Assembly (NCBI GenBank): GCA_959022495.1
Contig: CAUEYX010000011.1
Location: 1-64,000, forward strand
DNA: 64,000 bases
Source: an uncultured Lachnospiraceae bacterium
GTDB taxonomy: Bacteria; Bacillota; Clostridia; Lachnospirales; Lachnospiraceae
Reading direction: 5' to 3'
The notes under the pieces are model-generated. The model saw nothing but the letters and a program-made list of their open reading frames with translations. It had not been told where the DNA came from and made no database searches. A program made the position numbers and the translations under genes. Below, in pieces: positions 25,548-34,579 of the stretch. Each line of letters begins with the position of its first letter. The stretch's first letter is position 1.

Positions 25548-25973
25548 ATGGCAAAAAAAGTAGAAGGTTATATCAAATTACAGATTCCTGCCGGCAAGGC
25601 AACTCCGGCACCGCCGGTTGGTCCTGCGCTTGGACAGCATGGTGTAAATATCGTTGAATTTACAAAGCAGTTCAACGCAAGGACAGCAGACCAGGGCGAC
25701 CTGATCATTCCGGTTGTCATTACAGTATACAATGACAGAAGCTTCAGCTTCATCACAAAGACACCGCCGGCAGCAGTTCTGATCAAGAAGGCGTGCAAGA
25801 TCCAGTCCGGATCAGGCGTGCCGAACAAGAATAAGGTCGCGACGATCACAAAGGCTCAGCTTCAGGAGATCGCCGAGCTGAAGATGCCGGACCTCAACGC
25901 TGCGTCTGTAGAGGCGGCTATGAGCATGGTTGCGGGAACATGCCGTTCCATGGGTGTCGTTGTAGAGGAATAG
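25548..25973 (+). CDS. rplK: 50S ribosomal protein L11
   Basis: A 141-residue L11. The N-terminal IKLQIPAGKATPAPPVGPALGQHGVNI is the conserved thiostrepton-region domain, and the C-terminal RNA-binding domain contains TKAQLQEIAELKMPDLNA. It binds 23S rRNA helices 43-44 in the GTPase centre. It is preceded by GAGGAGG and a structured leader. Confidence 0.97.
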   Translation: MAKKVEGYIKLQIPAGKATPAPPVGPALGQHGVNIVEFTKQFNARTADQGDLIIPVVITVYNDRSFSFITKTPPAAVLIKKACKIQSGSGVPNKNKVATITKAQLQEIAELKMPDLNAASVEAAMSMVAGTCRSMGVVVEE

Positions 25974-26008
25974 AGCACTTGCCAGGGAAGTGAAGCATAT
26001 GTAAACAA

Positions 26009-26045
26009 GTGGGAGGGACAGATCCCGCCAATACCACAAGGAGGT
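26009..26045 (+). promoter_or_regulatory. Structured leader before rplA (copy 2)
   Basis: The same layout as 25503-25540: GTGG...CCAC outer pairing, inner stem GGGA-CAGA-TCCC, then AAGGAGG. The inner stem has changed on both sides relative to copy 1. Confidence 0.6.
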
Positions 26046-26054
26046 TATTGTAAA

Positions 26055-26747
26055 ATGAAACGAGGAAAGAAATATATCGAAGCTGCGAAACTGATCGAGA
26101 GAGGAAATCTCTACGAGAAGGAAGAAGCAGTCGCATTAGTAAAGAAAGCAGCAACAGCAAAGTTTGACGAGACAATTGAGGCTCACATCAGAACCGGATG
26201 TGACGGACGCCATGCTGACCAGCAGATCCGTGGCGCGGTTGTACTTCCGCACGGAACAGGTAAGAAAGTCCGCATCCTTGTATTCGCGAAAGACGCGAAG
26301 GCAGAGGAAGCAAAGGCAGCAGGCGCTGATTTTGTAGGCGGAGACGAGCTGATCCCGAGAATCCAGAATGAGGGATGGCTTGACTTTGACGTAGTTGTTG
26401 CGACACCGGATATGATGGGCGTTGTAGGACGTCTCGGACGAGTTCTCGGACCGAAGGGACTTATGCCGAACCCGAAGGCCGGAACTGTTACGATGGACGT
26501 GACAAAGGCGATCAACGACATCAAGGCTGGTAAGATCGAGTACAGACTCGACAAGACAAACATTATCCACGTGCCGATCGGTAAAGCATCTTTTACTGAG
26601 GAGCAGTTAGCGGACAACTTCCAGACGCTGATTGACGCGATCAATAAGGCAAGACCGGCAGCGGTTAAGGGCCAGTACCTTAAGAGTGTTACTCTTACAT
26701 CAACAATGGGCCCAGGCGTGAAGGTTAATCCGATGAAGCTCGCTTAA
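26055..26747 (+). CDS. rplA: 50S ribosomal protein L1
   Basis: A 230-residue L1 with the two-domain fold; the conserved segments GRLGRVLGPKGLMPNPKAGTVT and SVTLTSTMGPGVKVNP are present. It forms the mobile L1 stalk near the ribosomal E site and in many bacteria represses its own operon by binding the mRNA. It is followed by a strong terminator, so the usual continuation into rplJ is cut here. Confidence 0.97.
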   Translation: MKRGKKYIEAAKLIERGNLYEKEEAVALVKKAATAKFDETIEAHIRTGCDGRHADQQIRGAVVLPHGTGKKVRILVFAKDAKAEEAKAAGADFVGGDELIPRIQNEGWLDFDVVVATPDMMGVVGRLGRVLGPKGLMPNPKAGTVTMDVTKAINDIKAGKIEYRLDKTNIIHVPIGKASFTEEQLADNFQTLIDAINKARPAAVKGQYLKSVTLTSTMGPGVKVNPMKLA

Positions 26748-26779
26748 TCGATACAAAATGAGATAGAATGACAGAAAGC

Positions 26780-26828
26780 CGGAAGCGTGTTTGGTGCTGT
26801 GCATCATTCACTGCTTCCGACTTTTTTC
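26780..26828 (+). terminator. Rho-independent terminator after rplA
   Basis: CGGAAGC(GTG) pairs with CAC(T)GCTTCCG (26780-26789 with 26809-26819), followed by ACTTTTTTCT. It closes the rpmG-rplA transcript. Confidence 0.85.
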
Positions 26829-26969
26829 TATTCTCAGGCTGAATGCGGATTTTGGATAGAGGACACTGGAAAAATACACAATTTTAAAGAGGAAAAACTG
26901 GAGAAACAAGGGAATGATTGGTAAAAGTGACGAAAATTCTGCGGAGGAAATATATTATCTCAATGTCAA

Positions 26970-26998
26970 TTGTGGTTTTGGGGAGAAAATTATATAAT
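26970..26998 (+). promoter_or_regulatory. Promoter of the GH20 gene
   Basis: TTGTGG (26970-26975), 17 bases, perfect TATAAT (26993-26998). The rest of the 398-base gap between rplA and this gene holds the rplA terminator and AT-rich sequence without further recognisable features. Confidence 0.65.
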
Positions 26999-27145
26999 AG
27001 CTGGTAAGAGCGGATAAAGCTGTAAAGCGGGCAAAACCAGATTCATAAGGCGGATTTTATGAAAAGGACATGCTTTGTGGGGCTGGTTTTATCTTTGCAG
27101 GAATGGATAAATTATCAACTCGGATTAAAGATAGGGAGGAAGAAG

Positions 27146-30100
27146 ATGAGAAAGAAAATGAAAATCTGGAGACGTCTCGGTGCAAGTGTGCTTACGGCGG
27201 CGATGATCTTCGGGCTTGCCGCGCCTTATCAGGCGCTGAGCGTGAACGCTGAGCCTTCGGATTCCGCGGAACCGGTGAATCTGGCGATTGGAGCGGAAGC
27301 ATCGGCCAATGATGTTGAGACATCGGATTATACGGCGGACAAGGCCATTGACGGCATTGTCAACAGAGACGCGCCGAAGCCGCAGTCTAGATGGGCTACG
27401 AATACAAGTTCCACTCAGGCGCCTAAAATTCTGACCGTGAAGTTTGACAAGGCGGAGACTTTCCAGTCATTTGTGATTGCCTGGGAGAGGGACAATATTA
27501 CAAGTTACAAGATAGAGACTTCTGACAGCGGCGATGAATGGACCACTGTTTATGAGAAGGCCGGAGACGGAACAATCTCGGAGATCGACGAGAATATCCA
27601 TCTTGCCGAGCCGGTGACCGCTCAGTATGTCCGCCTGTATGTGGACGGATATATCCCGGGCGACAGCAACTGGCAGTCTGTGTCCGTATATGAATTCCAG
27701 ATCTATGAGGATGAGATCCCGGACGATGTGCTTCCCCAGGAGAATTACTGCCTGGAAGGAACGGCGGAAGTCAGCGACTATGAAGAAACTTCAAGCAATC
27801 CGGGGAGTCAGAACGGCGCGAAAGCCATTGATGGTGACATGAGCACCCGCTGGGCGTCAAACAACGCCGGGAATGGGACAACCGCGCGCACACTGACAGT
27901 GACTCTGCCGGCATCCCAGCGCGTGCAGTACTTTAAGATCTTTTGGGAAAAAGCAAATATTATAAAATATACCATCGACGTGAGCGAAAGTGACAGCGGA
28001 GAATTTAAGACAGTCTACACAAATAATGAGCAGATCGCGAATACACAGCAGACCATCTCCCTGGACGCTCCGGTGTGGGCAAAGAAAATACGTCTGAACG
28101 TAACAGAATATGGACAGGCGGTTGCAAACTGGTGGAATGTCTCTGTAAAAGAGTTCGAGGCATACGCGGTTGAGCCGGGAGCGATCAAAGAGGATTCGAC
28201 TGCTCAGGAGATCGCGGACATTCTCAGCGCGCCTGTTGTAAATACAGAGGATATGAAGCTGGAACTCTCTGAGGAGGTGCCGGAGAGCGCGGAAGTAGAA
28301 TTCCTTGCGGATTATGAGCAGATCGTCGGAAAAGACGGTACGATCTATCAGCCGCTTACAGATACTGCGGTCAAGGTTATTTACAAGGTAACAAAAGATG
28401 ACGAGTCTGTAGAGGGTTCGACAGAGTATACGGTCTCGATCCCGGGCATACATAACAATGCCGGAATCAATGAAAAGCCGACAGTAATCCCGGAGCTTGC
28501 AGAGTGGTACGGCGGAACAGAGGCGGGCAGCTTTACAGTAGGTTCGAGGATTCTGGTGTCACAGAACGCGTCCGACCTTATGGATGCGGCAGACGCCCTC
28601 AAGGATGATTACAATGCAGAGATGGGAACATCTCTGACTGTGGAAAAAGGCGATAATCCCAAGGCGGGCGACATTTATTTTGTGAAGGATGATGGCAGCC
28701 ATGGGCTGGGAGAAGAAGGATATATCATGGAGATCGGCGATTATACGGTTGTTGTGGCTGACCACAATACCGGAGCTTACTGGGCCACACGCTCCATCCT
28801 TCAGATCACCGAGCTGAATGACGGCACCATGCCAAAAGGGGCCGCGAAGGATTATCCGAAATATGAAATCCGCGGATTCATGCTTGACGTGGCGCGCAAA
28901 CCAGTGTCCATGGAAACCCTTCAGGATATTGCCAAAGAGATGGCGTATTATAAGATGAATGAATTCCATCTTCATCTCAATGACAACCTGATTTTCTATG
29001 AAGATTATGCTTCTGCTGAAGAGGCGAGGGAACTTGCTTATACCGGTTTCCGTCTGGAATCCAATGTTCTGGAAGGTGGAAATGACGGGCTCAATAAAGC
29101 GGATCTTACAAACAAAGATTTGTATTATACAAAAGAAGAATTCCGTGAATTCATACTCGCGTGCCGTGATATGGGCGTGAACATCACGCCGGAGTTTGAT
29201 ACACCGGGGCATTCTGGGGCGTTCACGAAGGTGCGTCCGGACCTGATGCTGCAGAACATTGTATCCGGCGCGGCAAACAGAGCCGGGGAGCAGTTCGACC
29301 TGTCGGAAGGCAAGTATGATGAGAGTCTTGCGTTTGTGGAGAGTATCTGGGATGAATACCTGAAAGAGGATATGTTCGACCAGAGTATGACCGTACATAT
29401 CGGGACGGATGAATACTATGGAGAGAAGAACCGTTTCAGGATGTTCTCTGACGACCTGATTGAGTATGTTCAGAGCAAGGGATATACGGTACGTCTGTGG
29501 GGAAGCCTTTCCTCCATGCCTGGAGACGCGGATGTGCGCAGTGAAGGTGTGCAGATGAATGTGTGGAACACAGGATGGGCGAATCCGACGAATATGTACA
29601 ACGAAGGATTTGAGCTGATCAATACAATTGACAGCAGCCTTTATATGGTTCCGGCAGCAGGCTACTATAATGATTATCTGAATACACAGAATCTGTATAA
29701 TAACTGGGTGCCGAATAACTTCGGTGGAACAGTGATTCCGGCAGGCTCCGAACAGATGCTTGGAAGCACCTATGCAATCTGGAATGACAGTGTTGATACC
29801 AGGGCAAACGGAATCTCCGAGATTGATCTTTACGATCGTTTCGCGGACGCGGTTCCGACAATGGCAAGCAAGAACTGGGGTGAGGGTGAAGACCAGACAT
29901 ATGCGGAAATGAAAGCGGCAGTGAACCAGCTTGGCGATGCGGCCGGCAGCAACCCATATCACGAAGCATCTGCAGATGAGAACGGCGAGTACATGTCCTA
30001 TGAATTTGGCGATAAAACAGATTCTTCGGACAATGACAGGGATCTGAAAGATGTAGTGAACGCTGATATTGCGGATGGCAGCCTGACATTAAACGGCGGT

Positions 30101-32077
30101 GAGAGCTATGCGGTAACACCGATTGACAAGCTGGCTACAGGCAGCACGCTTGAGTTTGATATTACACTTGAGAAGCCTGCGCAGGCGGGAGACATTCTGT
30201 TTGAAGCGGACAATGAAGGCAGTAATGGAGATTATGTACACGATATCCGTATCATGGATGACGGAAGGCTTGGATTCAGAAGAGAGCTGTATGACTACTA
30301 TTTCGATTACAAGCTCCCCGTAGGTGAGAAGGTGCATCTCGCGATCTCAACCAGCGGGACATCCACGTCACTGACAGTCAATGGGACGACTTATGAAGCT
30401 TCCGGTGTGTACCGCAACCGTCAGACAGACGGAGAGGTGCGAGTGGAAAATATCTCGAGAGCAACCCTTCTGCTCCCGCTTCAGAGAATCGGTTCGAAGA
30501 CAAATGCCATTGAGGCGGTCATTGATAATGTGACAGTAAAACAGGGCGCGGCCGTAGATTATAATAAAGCCGGCTGGTCTAAAGTTGAAGTCGATACAGA
30601 GACAGTATACACTGCTACAGAAGGACTTTTTGAGTATGCGTTTGACGGAAATTCCTCTTCCATCTGGCACTCCAACTGGCAGGGGGCATCAGATAAGCTG
30701 AAACCTCAGGGGAACTGGGATGAGATCGGCGGCGTGATTGACCTGGGACAGAAATACACGATCAATCAGTTCAAGTTTACACCTAGGACGAACAGCAACA
30801 GCGGTCTTGTGACAAAGGCAGACCTGTATGTAAAGGCTGACGAAGGAGATGAGTGGATCAAAGTCGCGGAGGATACAGAGTTCGCGGCAGACAGAACCAC
30901 AAAGACATTCTATTTTGATGAGCAGGAAGTGCGCTACATCAAGTTTGTGGCAAAGACATCCAACGACGGCTGGGTAGCTGTATCCGAATTCGATATCGCC
31001 AACGCTCCGGCCCAGACTTACACCGTATATGTGGACGCGCAGAAAGGCGGAAATGTAACGGGCGGCAGGAACGGAGCTGCTGAGAATGAAGAGGTGACAG
31101 TGACCGCGGAAGCGGAAAAAGGATATGTGTTTGCGGGCTGGTACGACGCGGCCACAGGGACAAAGGTTTCCGATGAAGCAAAATACACATTCCATGTGAC
31201 AGAGAACACAGCTCTCACGGCTTACTTTACAAAAGACGAGGAGCCGGAGGATGTATACTACACAGTAACGGTTGACGGCAAAGACTATGAAGTAAAAGAA
31301 GGCGAGACACTGAAAGTGGACGAGCCGGAGAAACCGGGCCACAGCTTTGACGGGTTCTATCTCGTGGGAACAGATACAAAGGTTGACTTCACACAGCCGA
31401 TCACCAAGGATATGGATGTTGAGTCCAGATTTACCGCATACAAGGTAACACCGTTAACGGACGGAAACGGAACTGCATCTGCAGGTGAAATGCAGGCGGA
31501 CGGATCTGTGACAGTGATCGCAGCGGAAAATGAAGGGTATTTCTTCAAAGGCTGGATGGTAGACGGCAAGGTCGTTTCCAACCTGAACGTGTACACCTTC
31601 ATCCCGACAGCAGATACCGAGATCACGGCAGTGTTCGCAGAGGTTCAGTCCGGCGGAACATACCATGTGGTGATCATCGATGGCCGTGAAGTTACGGTTG
31701 AAGACGGAATGACTCTTACACAGCCGGAAGACCCGGTGAAAGAAGGCTACAAGTTCATCGGCTGGTATGTGGGCGATGAGAAATATGACTTCTCTGAGCC
31801 GGTTACATCTGACCTTGTGATTGAGGCGCGCTTTGAGAAAATTGATCCTCCGACACCAGAAGATCCGGATGACCCGACACCGGACGACCAGAAGCCGGGC
31901 GACCAGGAGCCGGATAATCAGAAACCGGATAACCAGAAGCCTGGAGATCAGAAAGACAAGAATGACGATAAGGCGGTTCAGACCGGAGATGCCGCGGACT
32001 TCGCTCCGTGGGCAGCATGCCTGATACTGGCAGCGGGAGCGGCTGTTGTGACGCTGAAGACAAAGAAGAAAAATTAA
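27146..32077 (+). CDS. Surface-anchored GH20 beta-N-acetylhexosaminidase/lacto-N-biosidase-like enzyme
   Basis: The protein has 1643 residues from ATG 27146 (GGGAGGA five bases before). Order: signal peptide to about A35; two discoidin (F5/8 C, CBM32-like) domains (about 42-188 and 199-342); an Ig-like linker (349-434); a GH20b domain (445-571); the GH20 barrel (572-920) with EFDTPGHSGA and the catalytic Asp-Glu pair D755-E756 in HIGTDEYYG; a LamG-like domain (949-1132); a third discoidin domain (1139-1288); several InlB B-type repeats (1292-1566); a Pro/Asp stalk; and VQTGD (1611-1615) with a helix and KTKKKN tail. GH20 enzymes use substrate-assisted catalysis to release GlcNAc, GalNAc or lacto-N-biose from host glycans. 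Architecture resembles lacto-N-biosidases, but the specificity is inference. Confidence 0.9.
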   Translation: MRKKMKIWRRLGASVLTAAMIFGLAAPYQALSVNAEPSDSAEPVNLAIGAEASANDVETSDYTADKAIDGIVNRDAPKPQSRWATNTSSTQAPKILTVKFDKAETFQSFVIAWERDNITSYKIETSDSGDEWTTVYEKAGDGTISEIDENIHLAEPVTAQYVRLYVDGYIPGDSNWQSVSVYEFQIYEDEIPDDVLPQENYCLEGTAEVSDYEETSSNPGSQNGAKAIDGDMSTRWASNNAGNGTTARTLTVTLPASQRVQYFKIFWEKANIIKYTIDVSESDSGEFKTVYTNNEQIANTQQTISLDAPVWAKKIRLNVTEYGQAVANWWNVSVKEFEAYAVEPGAIKEDSTAQEIADILSAPVVNTEDMKLELSEEVPESAEVEFLADYEQIVGKDGTIYQPLTDTAVKVIYKVTKDDESVEGSTEYTVSIPGIHNNAGINEKPTVIPELAEWYGGTEAGSFTVGSRILVSQNASDLMDAADALKDDYNAEMGTSLTVEKGDNPKAGDIYFVKDDGSHGLGEEGYIMEIGDYTVVVADHNTGAYWATRSILQITELNDGTMPKGAAKDYPKYEIRGFMLDVARKPVSMETLQDIAKEMAYYKMNEFHLHLNDNLIFYEDYASAEEARELAYTGFRLESNVLEGGNDGLNKADLTNKDLYYTKEEFREFILACRDMGVNITPEFDTPGHSGAFTKVRPDLMLQNIVSGAANRAGEQFDLSEGKYDESLAFVESIWDEYLKEDMFDQSMTVHIGTDEYYGEKNRFRMFSDDLIEYVQSKGYTVRLWGSLSSMPGDADVRSEGVQMNVWNTGWANPTNMYNEGFELINTIDSSLYMVPAAGYYNDYLNTQNLYNNWVPNNFGGTVIPAGSEQMLGSTYAIWNDSVDTRANGISEIDLYDRFADAVPTMASKNWGEGEDQTYAEMKAAVNQLGDAAGSNPYHEASADENGEYMSYEFGDKTDSSDNDRDLKDVVNADIADGSLTLNGGESYAVTPIDKLATGSTLEFDITLEKPAQAGDILFEADNEGSNGDYVHDIRIMDDGRLGFRRELYDYYFDYKLPVGEKVHLAISTSGTSTSLTVNGTTYEASGVYRNRQTDGEVRVENISRATLLLPLQRIGSKTNAIEAVIDNVTVKQGAAVDYNKAGWSKVEVDTETVYTATEGLFEYAFDGNSSSIWHSNWQGASDKLKPQGNWDEIGGVIDLGQKYTINQFKFTPRTNSNSGLVTKADLYVKADEGDEWIKVAEDTEFAADRTTKTFYFDEQEVRYIKFVAKTSNDGWVAVSEFDIANAPAQTYTVYVDAQKGGNVTGGRNGAAENEEVTVTAEAEKGYVFAGWYDAATGTKVSDEAKYTFHVTENTALTAYFTKDEEPEDVYYTVTVDGKDYEVKEGETLKVDEPEKPGHSFDGFYLVGTDTKVDFTQPITKDMDVESRFTAYKVTPLTDGNGTASAGEMQADGSVTVIAAENEGYFFKGWMVDGKVVSNLNVYTFIPTADTEITAVFAEVQSGGTYHVVIIDGREVTVEDGMTLTQPEDPVKEGYKFIGWYVGDEKYDFSEPVTSDLVIEARFEKIDPPTPEDPDDPTPDDQKPGDQEPDNQKPDNQKPGDQKDKNDDKAVQTGDAADFAPWAACLILAAGAAVVTLKTKKKN

Positions 32078-32117
32078 ATCACTTGGAAGTAAAAATGAAT
32101 AACAGGTAAAGCATAAG

Positions 32118-32163
32118 ATGCTGCCGCGGCTGTTTGTACGATCAGACCCGCGGCAGCATTTTT
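32118..32163 (+). terminator. Rho-independent terminator after the GH20 gene
   Basis: ATGCTGCCGCGG (32118-32129) pairs perfectly with CCGCGGCAGCAT (32148-32159), followed by TTTTT. Confidence 0.88.
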
Positions 32164-32246
32164 GCGCTTTCATCGGGCTGCCAAGAGGCTGAGCGCAGGC
32201 GGCGCCCGGCCGTCCGCAGGGAGCAGGCGGCAGCGGACCGGCGAAC

Positions 32247-32275
32247 TTTACACCTTCCGGCTCCAATGGTATAAT
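32247..32275 (+). promoter_or_regulatory. Promoter of the jetABC operon
   Basis: TTTACA (32247-32252), 17 bases, TATAAT (32270-32275). It lies 80 bases before jetA. Confidence 0.75.
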
Positions 32276-32355
32276 TGCACTGCATGTATATCGAACCGGA
32301 CAGAGACTGGCTGGCCCGGCCGGGCCGCTTACAGAGAAAACAATAGGAGCAAACG

Positions 32356-33762
32356 ATGAGTCTGATCAACAAGATTTCCCATGATTTCTATAAATTATTC
32401 ACAAGTAAATATACAGAATACTATATGACTTTCCTCACCGCGATCTACGGGGCCATGGAGCAGTCTTATTCCGTGCTGGGTCTGACAGAGAAAGAGTGCC
32501 GGGCGGTAATGAATGAGAAAATCGCGGGCGGGGTCCTTCTCTGGGAGGAGGACAATCTGGATGAGGAGGGCGTATTCCTCACCCGCTCCAATATGGCGGC
32601 TGTCTGCCTGAAGCATTTCGAGGACTGGGGATGGCTGAAACGGGATTACGATGAGACGCTGAATAGTTATGTGGTCACTTTTCCCGAGTATAGTCAGATG
32701 TACGTGGAGCTTTTTGCGCGGCTGCTGGATGAGAGCGACAGCCAGGAACGGGAGAGCGTGCTGGCCATTTACAGTTACCTGTACACGTACAGCGTGGACG
32801 CGGAGAAGAATAATGAGATCCTAAAAAGTGCCCTGAACGCCTCAAAAAGGCTGATCCGCATGCTGGTTAACATGCAGGACGGAATGAGGGAGTATTTTGA
32901 TGAGCTTTCCAGACAGAAGAATTTTAAGGGAATCCAGGATGTGCTCGTGCGGGAGATCAATAACAGCGACAGCAGAAAATACGCGATCCTCACCACCACG
33001 GACAGTTTTTACCGCTATAAAGAGGCGGTAAAAGAGCTGATTGGGAAAAACCTGGATGAAAATGAAGCGCGGCGGCGCAGGAAAGAGCAGGAGCTGACCG
33101 GGCTGGAGCCGGGGACACCTCCGTATGTGCGCTGCACCCGGGCAATTAAGCTCTGCGTGGAGGCGGCGGATATCATTTTCCGCATTGAGCGCCAGTCAGA
33201 CGCGATTGAGCGCAGATATAATAAACTGATTGAGCAGAAGACGGTGTTTGCCAGCCGGGCTGCCGCGCGCATCCGCTATATCATGCAGGAAGGAGCAGAC
33301 AGAGATGACAGGACAGCGGCATTTGTCAGTCTTTTGAACCGGAGCGGGGCGCGGGAAGAGCTTCTTACTGCCCTGGGAGAGAAGATCAAAATGAGCGGAC
33401 CGCACCGGCTCCTGTCCGGGGAGAGCCTGTACCGGCGGAAAACCGGGGAGAAGGAAGCGTTTGTTCCTCAGGCGGTGAAAGAAGAGGCGCAGCCCCGGGC
33501 GGAGGAAATGGATGATTATGTGCTGAAGCCATTGTATACCCGTGGGGAGATTGAGCAGTTCCGCAGGAGGAATGAGACCGATGGAGTGTTCCGTGTGAAT
33601 GAGGATACTGTGCAGAGCGTGGAGGATCTGGAGAAACTGTTCTTCGTATGGCAGGAAGCTGCAGAGACAGCTGACGGCAGAGGTGAGATTACGCTGGGAG
33701 AGGATCAGGAAAACGGCTCCGGGTTCCGCTATTCCGCGCTGGAGATCCGGAGTAGGAAATGA
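32356..33762 (+). CDS. jetA: Wadjet system protein JetA (kleisin-like)
   Basis: A 468-residue protein of the Wadjet JetA family, recognised from its N-terminal region (FYKLFTSKYTEYYMTFLTAIYGAMEQSYSVLGLT in two parts) and from being followed by JetB- and JetC-type genes. In Wadjet, JetA is the kleisin bridging the two heads of the SMC-like JetC; the complex extrudes DNA loops and marks small circular DNA for cleavage by JetD. Helical content is high and basic patches occur around 230-250. There is a 136-base gap to jetB without a clear promoter, unusually long for this operon. Confidence 0.85.
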   Translation: MSLINKISHDFYKLFTSKYTEYYMTFLTAIYGAMEQSYSVLGLTEKECRAVMNEKIAGGVLLWEEDNLDEEGVFLTRSNMAAVCLKHFEDWGWLKRDYDETLNSYVVTFPEYSQMYVELFARLLDESDSQERESVLAIYSYLYTYSVDAEKNNEILKSALNASKRLIRMLVNMQDGMREYFDELSRQKNFKGIQDVLVREINNSDSRKYAILTTTDSFYRYKEAVKELIGKNLDENEARRRRKEQELTGLEPGTPPYVRCTRAIKLCVEAADIIFRIERQSDAIERRYNKLIEQKTVFASRAAARIRYIMQEGADRDDRTAAFVSLLNRSGAREELLTALGEKIKMSGPHRLLSGESLYRRKTGEKEAFVPQAVKEEAQPRAEEMDDYVLKPLYTRGEIEQFRRRNETDGVFRVNEDTVQSVEDLEKLFFVWQEAAETADGRGEITLGEDQENGSGFRYSALEIRSRK

Positions 33763-33898
33763 GCGGAGCCTGCCCTGAGAGAGGCGGCGGACAGCGGGAA
33801 ACGAATGACGGATGCCTGGAAATCAATATCGGACGGCAGAGATGAAAAGAGATCCATAAAAAAGCACAGTACAATAAGAAAGGATAGGAAAAGAAGCG

Positions 33899-34579
33899 AT
33901 GTTTGCATATCTGGAAGAACTGACAGCAGCTGAGGCGGAGCAGGTGAAAAAGACCATACAGGCCCTTTTTCGTCAGACTTGTATCCTTCAGGTGCGCTAT
34001 GACCCGGCCACGCTGACCCCGAGGGACAATCCACAGTATGAGATCTGCTCCAGACACCGGCGATTTATCGCGGACTTTGTGGAGACACTGGACTGCGAAT
34101 TGATCCATGATGCCCAGGAGCATGTGTTCCGGCTTTCCGGGGACGGGGCGCCGCAGAAGAAGTTAAGCCTGACGGAAACGGTGATTCTGCTCCTTATCAA
34201 GCTGATCTACCGGGACCGGATCATGGGAGAGGGGCTGAAGGCGCCTTTGACTACTCTGAAAGAGATCCGGGAATACGGCAGGAATACCAATCTGATTACA
34301 GAGAAGCTGACCCAGGCACAGTGGCGGGACGCGCTGTACCTGATGAGAATGCACCAGATCATTGACCTGCCGGGAGCGGTCCGGGATGTGGAGGATGACA
34401 CGCCCATCTATCTATACAGCACGGTGAACCTTTATGTCACTGCCGCGGATATGAATGAGCTGCTCGACGCGTATGGCAGCATGGATCAGGAAACACAGTC
34501 TGACGACGAGAAATACAGGGAAGAGGAGGGAGAGTATGAGGCAGCCGAAGAAGCTATTTACACGGATCTTGATCAATAA
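33899..34579 (+). CDS. jetB: Wadjet system protein JetB (DUF4194, KITE-like)
   Basis: A 226-residue protein matching the DUF4194 family in length and pattern: a helical N-terminus, a central winged-helix-like region (about 85-180, with LSLTETVILLLIKLIYRDR) and an acidic C-terminal tail (EEEGEYEAAEEA). JetB is the KITE subunit (MukE-like) that binds the JetA kleisin. Its last 44 bases overlap jetC in another frame, so the acidic tail is encoded over the jetC ribosome binding site and start. Confidence 0.85.
   Translation: MFAYLEELTAAEAEQVKKTIQALFRQTCILQVRYDPATLTPRDNPQYEICSRHRRFIADFVETLDCELIHDAQEHVFRLSGDGAPQKKLSLTETVILLLIKLIYRDRIMGEGLKAPLTTLKEIREYGRNTNLITEKLTQAQWRDALYLMRMHQIIDLPGAVRDVEDDTPIYLYSTVNLYVTAADMNELLDAYGSMDQETQSDDEKYREEEGEYEAAEEAIYTDLDQ

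Noticed and set aside
28559..29962. Long minus-strand open frame (467 codons) opposite the GH20 gene
   Set aside because: It lies wholly antisense to the strongly supported GH20 catalytic region. Its product is rich in His, Arg, Cys and Ile typical of reversed codons, and it has no recognisable motif.
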